Positions 26,295 to 34,441 of a stretch of DNA of 64,000 bases are shown here, in pieces. Under the pieces are notes generated by a model. That model was not told the DNA's origin and did not search any database. It saw only the letters and a program-made list of their open reading frames with translations. Source of the stretch: Micromonospora sp. WMMA1363. GTDB lineage: Bacteria > Actinomycetota > Actinomycetes > Mycobacteriales > Micromonosporaceae. The stretch lies in NCBI RefSeq assembly GCF_030345795.1, contig NZ_JAUALB010000001.1, positions 1,979,001-2,043,000 on the forward strand, read 5' to 3'. The first letter of the stretch is position 1. Each line of letters starts with the position of its first letter. Both the position numbers and the translations under genes were made by a program.

Positions 26295-27068
26295 TCAGGT
26301 CGACGAGAAGCCGCCGTCCACGAAGATCGTCTGACCGGTAACGTACGCGGCGGCGTCGCTGGCGAGGAACACCGCGACCCCGGTGAAGTCCGCGAGTTCG
26401 CTGATCCGCCCGATCATCGTGCGGCGGGCCATCGCCTCGACCCGCACCGGATCGCGGAACACGGCCTCGTTCAGCGGGGTATGCACGAACCCGGGCACGA
26501 TGGCGTTCACGCAGACGCCCCGAGCGGACCACGCCTCCGCCTGGGAACGGGTCAGCGCCGCCAGGCCCGCCTTCGAGACCCCGTAGGCACCGCTGTTGCC
26601 GAAGGCCCGGATCGCCTGCTGGGAGGCGACATTGATGATCCGGCCCCAGCCGTTGGCCGCCATCGTCGAGCCGAACCGCTGGCCGAGGACGAAGGGCGCG
26701 TCGAGGTTGGTCCGCATGGTCCGGTCCCAGTCCGCCTCGGTCAGTTCGTCCAGCGGCGGGCGAAGGTTGATCCCCGCGGAGTTGACGAGGATGTCGGGGT
26801 CGCCGTGCCGCGCGGTCAGCTCGTCGCAGACCCGGTGCAGCTCCGTGCGGTCGCCGACGTCAGCGCTGTACCACGCCCCGGCGGCGCCCTCGGCGCGCAG
26901 TGCCTCTGCCGTCTCCCGCAGCGCGTCCGGTCGCCGGGCCACCACGGTCACCTCCGCCCCGGCGCGGCAGAGCGCCATGGCGATGGACCGCCCGATGCCG
27001 GAACTGCCGCCGGTGACGACTGCCCGACGGCCCTTCAGGGAGAACAGACCATCCAGGTAGGCGTCCAC
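26295..27068 (-). CDS. SDR-family oxidoreductase
   Basis: This intact 257-residue classical short-chain dehydrogenase has TGGSSGIGRSIAMAL for cofactor binding, NSAGINLRPP, catalytic Ser in NVASQQ and YGVSKAG, and the end GQTIFVDGGF. It resembles FabG/gluconate 5-dehydrogenase-type enzymes. GTG 27068 has GAAGGAGGG upstream. It lies in a leftward run between a second SDR and the broken ATP-grasp gene, so it was probably a tailoring enzyme of the decayed cluster. Its substrate is not known. Confidence 0.88.
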   Translation of the reverse strand: MDAYLDGLFSLKGRRAVVTGGSSGIGRSIAMALCRAGAEVTVVARRPDALRETAEALRAEGAAGAWYSADVGDRTELHRVCDELTARHGDPDILVNSAGINLRPPLDELTEADWDRTMRTNLDAPFVLGQRFGSTMAANGWGRIINVASQQAIRAFGNSGAYGVSKAGLAALTRSQAEAWSARGVCVNAIVPGFVHTPLNEAVFRDPVRVEAMARRTMIGRISELADFTGVAVFLASDAAAYVTGQTIFVDGGFSST

Positions 27069-27111
27069 GATGCCCTCCTTCGCATAGTTGCGGCGTGCCC
27101 GATGATTGTCC

Positions 27112-27867
27112 TCAGGCCCGCTGGCGGGTGGGGCGCAGCCGGATGTCGTCCAGATGCACGTGTCGCGGTCGGTCGACGACGAACCCGACGGCCTCGGCGA
27201 CGGCCTCCGGTGTCAGCAGCGGTCCGCTCTCCTCCGCGACCCACTCGAACCAGGCCATGTCGTAGCCGGCCGCCTCCTGGAACCCGGAGCGTACGAAGCC
27301 GGGCTCGACGAGCGTGACGCGGACGTTGTGCGTGCACAGCTCCTGTCGCAGCGCCTCGACCAGGGAGTGCACGGCGAACTTGGTCGAACCGTAGACAGGG
27401 TTGGCCGCCGACACCTGCCGGCCGACCGTCGATCCGATCACGACGATGTCCCGGACCTGCTCCCCGCCGTCGTTCTCGGCCCGCTTCTTGAAGTCCGCCC
27501 CGCACGCACGCAACTGGTGCAGCATGGCGAGGTAGTTGGCCTCGATCAGCTCGCGCCACCGGCTCTCGTCGGAGGTCAGCACCGTGCCCGGTAGGCCCCG
27601 GGCGCAGGCTACGAAGATGCTCGCCGGCCCCCACTCGCGCTCCGCGGCGGCCAGCACCTCGCCGGTGTGCCCCGGGCTGGTGACGTCGCCCTGGACCGGC
27701 GCCACCGCGCCGGGCTGCCCCACCAGCTCCTCGGCGAGGCGGTCGAGCCGCTCGCGGTCCCGGCCGGCGGCCACCACGCGGGTGCCCTGCCGGACGAAGA
27801 ACTCGGTGATCGCCCGGCCGATGCCCGAGGACGATCCGGTGACGACGGCGACGCGGGCCTGCGTCAT
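27112..27867 (-). CDS. SDR-family oxidoreductase
   Basis: The 251-residue short-chain dehydrogenase has TGSSSGIGRAITEFF, VVIGSTVGRQVSAANPVYGSTK with the catalytic Ser, Tyr and Lys, and VEPGFVRSGFQEAAG. ATG 27867 follows GGGGAGC and almost touches the stop of the reductase-domain remnant (TGATATG), so the two were co-transcribed. Both SDRs are intact while their neighbours are broken. The role is unknown; it is a likely tailoring enzyme of the former cluster. Confidence 0.88.
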   Translation of the reverse strand: MTQARVAVVTGSSSGIGRAITEFFVRQGTRVVAAGRDRERLDRLAEELVGQPGAVAPVQGDVTSPGHTGEVLAAAEREWGPASIFVACARGLPGTVLTSDESRWRELIEANYLAMLHQLRACGADFKKRAENDGGEQVRDIVVIGSTVGRQVSAANPVYGSTKFAVHSLVEALRQELCTHNVRVTLVEPGFVRSGFQEAAGYDMAWFEWVAEESGPLLTPEAVAEAVGFVVDRPRHVHLDDIRLRPTRQRA

Positions 27868-27868
27868 A

Positions 27869-29427
27869 TCAGCTCCCCGCTTCGGGGGCGGAAAACTCGC
27901 CCGCACGGATCAGGCCCGTGAGGTAGCCGCGCAGCCAGGCACGGTCCGACGCGGGGAACTCCACGCCGAGCCCGGACAGCGTGCGCCGGGTGCGGCTGTG
28001 GTCGTAGCGGACGTTACGCTCCGGACGCGACGCCCAGAAGTGCGCGAGCGCGACCGCCTCGTCGCCCTCGCCCAGGTAGCGACCGAACAGAGCCGCGAAG
28101 CTCGGCGCGGCGTCCCGTTCCAACGGGCAGCACAGCTCGCGCAGGGCGACGAAGATCTCCTCGTAGGAGATCCGGTGGTCGGTGTCGATGTGGAAGGTGC
28201 CGCCGCCGAGCCGGGCGCTGCGGGAGACCTCCAGAATGCCCTCGGCCACGATGTCCACCGGGCTTAGCGCCACGGTCTCGGTGCCGATGTCAGGCACCCT
28301 GCCGAGGCGGACGCAGCCACGGAGCAGCTGCACGAGACGGTTGTCTCCGCCGTTACGTTGGAAGCGGCCCGAGACGGAATGCCCGGTCACGTTGCCGGAG
28401 CGGTAGATGAACCCGGCCCCGCCCTCGGCAACGAACTCGTGTACGAGGCGCTCGGCCTCGTACTTGCTGCGCTCGTACTCGTTGAGGAAGTCCTGGCCGA
28501 CGTTGAGGCTGTCCTCCGAGAACAGCACCGGCCCGCCGGCCGGCCCGCTGCCGCACACGGCCAGCGTGGAGACGTGGTGGAGGTCCTTGGGATGTCCGGT
28601 GCCGGCGAGCGCGATCAGGACCCGCACCGGGTCGACGTTGTGCCGCCGGAACGACGCGTGGTCACCGAAAAGCCGCGTGTCACCGGCCACGTGGTAGATC
28701 GCCTCGACGTCGCGGCGGAGCAGGTCGTGCACGTCCGCGTCGAGCGCGAACCCGGGCTCCGCGAGGTCCCCGGCCAGCACGACGACCCGGTCGCCGTACC
28801 GATCGAGCCGCTCCGCCGGCACGTGCCAGCCGTACGCCTCGCGGAGCCGGTCGGCGGCCGGGCGGTCCGGGCCGTCCCGGACGACGCACAGCACCCGGGC
28901 GTCGGTCCGGGTGAGCAGCAGATGCAACAGGTGGCTGCCGATGAAGCCGGTGGCGCCCGTGAGCAGGACCGTGTGGTAGTGCCGGACCGCGGGGGTCGCC
29001 GGCCGGTCGAGCAACGCGGGCGGCACCTGGAGCAGCAAGCCGGTGCTGCACTCCCGCTCCACCAGGATCTGGTCGGCGCTGGGCGCGACGTCGGCGGCCT
29101 CCAGGGCATAGCGCCGGGTGGCACGGCAGACCTCCAGCATGTCGCCGCGTTCGTACCACCGCCCGGCGAAGGAGAGATCGGCGATCAGGTGGCCGTCGCG
29201 GATCCGCGCGGTGAGCTTCAGGCCGTGGCCACGGTCGTTGTTCGGGCCCCGTGCCGGCCCGATCCGGCGCCGCGACACGGACAACATCAGGTCGTCGCCG
29301 TGCGGCAGCGGGAACGAGCCGAGGAAGTTGAAGCAGATCTCCGATCGGCGTGGCTGCGTGTGCAGGCCGTAGGCGACGCCCAGCCGGGGCACCTCGTCCA
29401 GGGCCAAGGAGATCAGAAAGACCGTTG
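27869..29427 (-). pseudogene. NRPS C-terminal remnant: end of E/C domain plus terminal reductase domain
   Basis: The frame begins inside an NRPS epimerisation/condensation-type domain (VPRLGVAYGLHTQP, EICFNFLGSFPLPHG, the FNYLG-like motif) and continues straight into a thioester-reductase domain with HTVLLTGATGFIGSHLLHLL, HHVSTLAVCGSG and YERSKYEAERLVHEF. A carrier domain, expected between them, is not visible. The 5' part ends at about 29427 where recombinase sequence starts in another frame. Reductase domains release peptides as aldehydes or alcohols, so the lost cluster made a reductively released product. Without its start the gene is a remnant. Confidence 0.8.
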
Positions 29428-30005
29428 ACAGCCAACGCCCCACCCCGACGGCAAGCAGTCTCGGTGTGCAGCCGCAGCAGCAGACTGTCCAACGCCGGAT
29501 CGTCACCCGTGCTCGCCGCGACCTCGCTGATCTCCGCGAGGCGAGTGTCTGCCAACGCCCGCCGGGTGCTCGGCAACCGCCGCGGCTTCGCCACCTTCAA
29601 CGCAGGGTTGTCCGCCTCCGACAGAAGCCCGTCGGCGACCGCACGCCGGTACAGGCAGCGCAACGACGCGATCAGATGCTCCGCCGCACTGCGCCCACCC
29701 CGAGCGTTACGCCGGGCCACCACATGCGTCTTGACGTACTCCGCAAACCGCTCGATCTCCGACGGCGTCGGCTCGTTAATGCGCCGCGCGCCCCACTGCT
29801 CGACCACGCGCTTCCAGTACGACCCGTACGCCCGCCGTGTGCCCGCGGTGACGGCAGCCGCCACGACCGGCACGTACTCGGCGAACGTCGGTGCCGGCGG
29901 ACGGTCCGACGCCGCTGCTTGCAGGTCCGCTGAGGAGATGCCCATCCGCGACAGCAGCAGTCGGGCAGCCTCCAGTTCCGCTTTGCTCGCCGTGCTCGCG
30001 CTCAT
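29427..30005 (-). pseudogene. Tyrosine recombinase/integrase, 3'-truncated
   Basis: About 193 residues remain: a SAM-like core-binding domain (TRRAYGSYWKRVVEQWGARR, HLIASLRCLYRRAVADGLLS) and the opening of the catalytic domain with its first Arg in LHTETACRRGGALAV. Similarity then stops and the sequence enters NRPS debris, so the other catalytic residues (HxxR and the Tyr nucleophile) are gone. The ATG at 30005 overlaps the AbrB-like gene end. It lies about 2 kb from the 3' end of tRNA-Leu, as expected for an integrative element. Confidence 0.8.
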
Positions 30006-30373
30006 GTCGGATCACCACCCAGCACTGCCCGCTCGGCCTGGGCGATCATCTCGTCCAAGGCCATCGGCGGGTACACCACGAGCAGGTTCGCGGCGGGGTC
30101 TGCGGTCAGCAGGACACGGTCTCCCGCCGAGAGGCCGCACCAGTGCCGTACCGCGGACGGCAGCAACAGGTGCCCTTGGCCGGTGACAGTGAAGACTCTC
30201 TGAGGGTCGCGGCGCACGGCGATGACGCCACCACCTTGACGGATGTCCAGGCTGGCACCGGGCTCCCAGCCCATTGCTCCGATGATCGACCGATCACGGA
30301 GCCGGCCACTGCTGTCGACCGAAGCCAGGCGATACATCCTCGCCTCGGTGCGCTGCCGCGCGAATGCAGGCAT
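30002..30373 (-). CDS. AbrB/SpoVT-like DNA-binding protein
   Basis: The 123-residue protein, possibly starting at ATG 30337 (MYRLASVDSSGRL), contains a swapped-hairpin AbrB-like stretch: FTVTGQGHLLLPSAVRHWCG followed by LSAGDRVLLTADPAANLLVV. Such small proteins act as transcription regulators or antitoxins. It overlaps the integrase start by four bases, a pairing often seen on actinobacterial integrative elements. It appears intact although its partner is truncated. Confidence 0.7.
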   Translation of the reverse strand: MPAFARQRTEARMYRLASVDSSGRLRDRSIIGAMGWEPGASLDIRQGGGVIAVRRDPQRVFTVTGQGHLLLPSAVRHWCGLSAGDRVLLTADPAANLLVVYPPMALDEMIAQAERAVLGGDPT

Positions 30374-30424
30374 CGGTAACGGTGCCCGACGCAGCCGGCC
30401 ACCAGAGCTAGTCCCAACGTCGTT

Positions 30425-31916
30425 CAGTTAGGTGTGGGCGTGGTTGGTCAAGGGGTGTGTTGATCAGGGAATGAGAAGCGGGGTTCCGGTATCAAGGTTT
30501 GTCACTCCAAGACAACCCGAACCAGGAACCCCGCTCGGTGGATCAGATTGCCATAACCCGGACGGTCACGGTAGCTGCCGGACCGTTCGCAGCCGGTCAC
30601 CTCGGTGAGCTGACCCGCCTCGTGCCGTTCGAGATGATCGATGACGTACTGGCGGTGACCGGTCGTACGCAGCGACGTGTCCGCCTGTTGCCGGCCCGGG
30701 TGGTGGTGTATCTGCTGCTGGCCGGCTGCCTGTTCGCCGATTGCGGTTACCGGAAGGTGTGGGCGAAACTCGTCGCCGGTCTGCGCGGGCTACCGGTCGC
30801 CGCCGAGCGGTAGTGCGTTGCGACAGGCCCGGCAACGACTCGGCCCGGCACCGCTGCGGGCCTTGTTCGACCTGCTACGCGGCCCCGCGGCCACCAGCGC
30901 TGTCGCCGCGGTGCGGTGGCGGGGACTGCTACCGGTCGTCATCGACGGCACCATGATCGCCGTCGCGGACTCGCCGGCGAACCTGCGTCGCTACGTCAAA
31001 CACCGGTGCAACAACGGCGGCTCCGGCTACCCCACACTGCGGCTGAGCGCCCTGTTGACGTGCGGCACCCGCTCGGTCATCGACGCCGTGTTCGACCCGA
31101 GCACCACCGGCGAGACCACCCAAGCCCACCGGCTGACCCGCAGCCTGCGCGCCGGAATGTTGCTGCTGGCCGACCGCAACTACGCCGCCGCCGACCTGAT
31201 CACCGCGTTCACCGCCACCGGAGCGGACCTGCTGATCCGCTGCAAGACCAACCGGAAACTCCCGATGACCCGCCGCTGTCGAGACGGATCCTGGCTGTCG
31301 GTCATCGGCGGCCAGCCGGTAAGAGTCATCGAGGCCCGGATCAGCATCACCACCACGACCGGCAGCCACACCGGCGACTACCGACTCATCACCACCCTGC
31401 TCGACCCACGTCGCTACCCCGCCGCCGACCTCGTCGGCCTCTACCACCAGCGGTGGGAGATCGAGACCGCCTACCTGGAACTCAAGTCCACCATCCTCGG
31501 CGGCCGGGTGCTGCGCGCCCGTACCCCCGAGGGCATCGACCAAGAGATCCACGCCCTGCTGATCGTCTACCAGGTGCTGCGCACCGCCATGGTCGACGCC
31601 ACCGACAGCAGGCCCGGCCTCGACCCAGACCGGGCCAGCTTCACCACCGCCCTGCACACCGCCCGCGACCAGATCACCCAGGCCGCCGGTGTCATCGCCG
31701 ACACCGTCATCGACCTCGTCGGCGCCATCGGCGAACGCGTCCTAGCCAACCTGCTGCCCGAGCGCCGCATCCGGACCAAGGCCCGCATGATCAAACGCTC
31801 GAACTCCAAGTACCAAGCCCGAGGACCCAACGTCGACCGCCGCACCTACAAAGCCACCACCAGCATCAACGTCATCACCAACGACCCTTGACGAACCAGC
31901 CACCGCCCTAATACTG
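30425..31916 (+). mobile_element. IS4-like insertion sequence
   Basis: Imperfect inverted ends CAGTTAGGTGTGGGCGTGG (30425) and, on the minus strand, CAGTATTAGGGCGGTGGC (31916) both run into TCAAGGG. They are flanked by a near-identical 10-bp duplication, CAACGTCGTT at 30415-30424 and CAACGGCGTT at 31917-31926. The 1,492-bp element holds one transposase, split by a frameshift. GAGCTAGTCC also occurs just outside both ends. Confidence 0.8.
30499..31891 (+). pseudogene. IS4-family transposase, split by a -1 frameshift
   Basis: The N-terminal part (FEMIDDVLAVTGRTQRRVRL then VVVYLLLAGCLFADCGYRKV) ends at a stop at 30813, while the next frame carries GSALRQARQRLGPAPLRALF and the DDE core: VVIDGTMIAVADSP, MLLLADRNYAAADLI and YHQRWEIETAYLELKSTIL (the Y-R-E signature). 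The parts join if one base is re-read around 30800. I see no clear slippery heptamer, so loss of one base is as likely as programmed frameshifting. The start could be TTG 30499 or slightly downstream. Confidence 0.8.
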
Positions 31917-32123
31917 CAACGGCGTTGGAGCTAGTCCGCGTAGAGCGCCCCTGGTCCGGAAGCAGGACCGGAGGGACGACGGAAGCCACCGAGGGCTCAG
32001 TCACATCGACCACCACCGTCGGCCGGCGCGAGGCCGGTGAAGGTGATCGGGAAGATCAGATTCGCGTGGTCAACGGCGCTTGACCACCGGTACGTCAGGT
32101 ACGGCACAGGTGCCGCAAAACTG
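31917..32123. other. Short non-coding gap between IS and tRNA
   Basis: No gene is seen here. It contains the right-hand target duplication and the second GAGCTAGTCC, and directly adjoins the 3' end of tRNA-Leu, where an attachment site of an integrative element would be expected. No copy of the tRNA 3' end was found elsewhere in the window by eye. Confidence 0.4.
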
Positions 32124-32207
32124 TGTCCGAGGGGGGACTTGAACCCCCACGCCCTATACGGGCACTAGCACCTCAAGCTAGCGCGTCTGCCATTCCGCCA
32201 CCCGGAC
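32124..32207 (-). tRNA. tRNA-Leu (anticodon GAG)
   Basis: The minus strand folds as a tRNA with a long variable arm: acceptor GTCCGGG pairs with CTCGGAC (one G-T), the D-arm follows GGCGGAATGGCAGACGCGC, the anticodon arm is CTAGC-TTGAGGT-GCTAG with GAG at the anticodon, the variable arm is around GCCCGTATAGGGC, and the T-arm is GTGGGGGTTCAAGTCCCCC. The discriminator is A and CCA is not encoded. Its 3' end points to the mobile-element region on the left. Confidence 0.95.
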
Positions 32208-32396
32208 CTGGGTATCCAGCCCACCATGCCGACCGAGATGATTTCGTCACCCGTCGGCCGCCCGGCGGGCCGCACGGGGAGTTACTGTACACCGCCCAGG
32301 TGGATCATGCACGTCGGCTCCGGGTTGGGTGGGCAAACCGGACGAGAGGGTCGGTCCGGGTAGCGGTAGAGCACATCGTGCCGGCAGCATGACGAC

Positions 32397-34295
32397 GTGT
32401 CGCATCCATCGCCCCTGGCCGCCGTCCAGCACCGGGCGTTGGCGCTGCGGAACGCGGGCGACCTGACTTCCGCACGCCGGCTGCTCGGCGACGCGGTCGG
32501 GTCCGTCGCTCCGCCGTACCGTCCAGACCATCCGGACGTGTTGAGCACAGCGCACCTGCTGGCCCGGTTGCACCGGGAGGCCGACGACCCGACCGCCGCC
32601 CGCCGAGTCCTGGAAGAGGCGTTCGCGGCCGGCGAGCGCCGCTGGCCGCATGCCGACCCGCTGATGCTGGCGCTCTCCTTCGAGCTGGCCAGTGTCGCGG
32701 ATGAGCTCGGTAACCGGCATGAGGCCCGCCGCAACTTCCGCCGCGTGGTCAGCGCCGGGTCCGCCGTGCTCGGCCCCGATCACCCGGCGGTACGCACGGC
32801 GCGCGAGTACCTCGGCGAGCCCGCCGTACCGGGCCCGGTCGACACCGCGCACGGTACGCCGGGAGGCGTGGGAGTCGGCGGCGCTGACCAGCGCCCCAGC
32901 TTCCCGCCGTTGGTTGGCTCCGCTGAGTCACCCGCAGCCGGGACACGTACCGCGCCGCCGCGCCCACCCAGCCGTGCGGCCGCTCCTGGGGGGTTGCCGA
33001 TCGCTGACGGCACGGGGCGGCCCGGTCAGCCGATGGAATTCGCCGCGCTCACCGGGCCGACGGTCTCGTTGGCGGCCCTCACCACCGCCCGGCGACCGCA
33101 CGACGGTGCGGCGGCCGTCGCCCGTCCGCCGGCCGGCGGACCGGTTTCCCACGATGTCGAACGCGACCGCGACGGTGTCGAACGCGACCGGGACGGTGTC
33201 GAACGCGACCGGGACGGTGTAGTGCTCCCGGTCTCCGGGCCGCTGGCTGCACCCAACGGGACAGCCGACCAACCGTCCGCTGACCAACCCGACGCGGCGG
33301 TAGCTCCCGGCGCTACGGACGGGCGCTGGCGCACACCGACGGTCCTGCGGCCCGGGCCCCTACTCGGTGAGGGGATCACGAACCCCGGGGCCGTGTCCGA
33401 GGCGGACGTTCACGCCGGCGCGCAGGTGCCCCCGACCGGAGGTGGCGCCGCGGGCGTGGACGACCTGACCTTCGGCCCGGCGCCAGCCCACCCGGCGGGT
33501 CCTCCGTCGCCAGCGTCTCCCGCCAACGCACCGCCGGCCGGTGGCCCACCCGGGCCACCCGGGCCACCACCGGTCACCCCCGCGCCAGTTCCGCCGTGGG
33601 GTATGACCGCCGCGCGGGGGGACGGCGGAGCATCCGCGCCCGTCGAGCGGCGCGACGTCGCCACCGCGTTCCCCGGTGGCCCGTCGTGTCCGACGGACCA
33701 GCCCACCGTCGCGCCGGACGACGTTGCGCCCAGTTACCCGACCAACGGCGCGTCGCACGTCGACCCGCCGGCCGGCGGCCCGGTCACCTACCGGGCCGGC
33801 GAAGCATCGCAGGTCGACACGCCGGAGGGCTGGGGGGCCACGTATCCCGGGACGGAGCCGGGTGGGCGCGGCCGACGGCGCGCGGTGGTGATCGCGGTGG
33901 CGGCGGCCGCGGCGGCGGGCGCGGCGGCCGCGGCCGGCACCGTGGTGCTCGGCGGGGACGACGCTGCGCCGGTGCCCGTCGCATCGCCGGCAGCGGCCGC
34001 GCCGAGCCCGAGCGCGGTGTCCCCCGCGCCGCCGACAGACGTGACGCTGCGAGACGACTCCGCCACGATCACCCTGACCTGGACCGATCCGTCGGGTGGC
34101 GCAGTGCCGTTCATGGTGGCCGCCGGCCGGGTCGGGCAGGGGCTGGGGGTACTGGCCAGGGTGGATCCGGGGCGAACCAGGTACACGGTCAACGGGCTGA
34201 GTTCCCGGGTGGACTACTGCTTCACCGTGCTCGCGGTGTACTCGACGGACACGTTCGCCACGTCCGGGCAGGTCTGCACCGATCGGGCGGACTGA
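32397..34295 (+). CDS. TPR-like, Pro-rich, single-TM protein with C-terminal Fn3 domain
   Basis: The 632-residue protein starts with a tetratricopeptide-like part (ALALRNAGDLTSARRLLGDA, HLLARLHREADDPTAARRVL, ELGNRHEARRNFRRVVSAG), followed by about 330 residues rich in Pro, Gly and Ala, one membrane span near residues 495-518 (Ala/Val-rich, after GRRRAVVIAV) and a fibronectin type III domain (DVTLRDDSATITLTWTDPSG ... VDYCFTVLAVYS). The Fn3 part should be outside and the TPR inside. GTG 32397 is chosen as the first in-frame start of the TPR. The biological role is unknown. Confidence 0.85.
   Translation: MSHPSPLAAVQHRALALRNAGDLTSARRLLGDAVGSVAPPYRPDHPDVLSTAHLLARLHREADDPTAARRVLEEAFAAGERRWPHADPLMLALSFELASVADELGNRHEARRNFRRVVSAGSAVLGPDHPAVRTAREYLGEPAVPGPVDTAHGTPGGVGVGGADQRPSFPPLVGSAESPAAGTRTAPPRPPSRAAAPGGLPIADGTGRPGQPMEFAALTGPTVSLAALTTARRPHDGAAAVARPPAGGPVSHDVERDRDGVERDRDGVERDRDGVVLPVSGPLAAPNGTADQPSADQPDAAVAPGATDGRWRTPTVLRPGPLLGEGITNPGAVSEADVHAGAQVPPTGGGAAGVDDLTFGPAPAHPAGPPSPASPANAPPAGGPPGPPGPPPVTPAPVPPWGMTAARGDGGASAPVERRDVATAFPGGPSCPTDQPTVAPDDVAPSYPTNGASHVDPPAGGPVTYRAGEASQVDTPEGWGATYPGTEPGGRGRRRAVVIAVAAAAAAGAAAAAGTVVLGGDDAAPVPVASPAAAAPSPSAVSPAPPTDVTLRDDSATITLTWTDPSGGAVPFMVAAGRVGQGLGVLARVDPGRTRYTVNGLSSRVDYCFTVLAVYSTDTFATSGQVCTDRAD
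33153..33220 (+). repeat. 21-bp in-frame tandem repeat, three copies
   Basis: The unit GGTGTCGAACGCGACCGGGAC is present three times with one or two changes, encoding a charged (D/G)VERDRD heptapeptide in the disordered middle of the TPR/Fn3 protein. It looks like replication slippage within a linker. Confidence 0.9.
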
Positions 34296-34441
34296 CCCGG
34301 CGTCGCACACACCGTGTGTTCATCGGGCGACGATGCGGGTTCCGCTGGCTGGAGCCGGGCCATATGATGACACCCGGCTTCAGGGGAGGATCGCCGTGTC
34401 CGGCGCGCCACCTGCTCGAACGACACGGGAGGCAGCCGGTT

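Noticed and set aside
30780..30820. Programmed -1 frameshift in the IS transposase as a firm call
   Set aside because: No clear slippery heptamer or stimulating structure is visible, so simple mutation is equally possible.
33596..34441. Upstream extension of the large Fn3 protein
   Set aside because: The extension overlaps the coding end of the TPR/Fn3 gene in another frame; GTG 34442 with GGGAGG is the convincing start.
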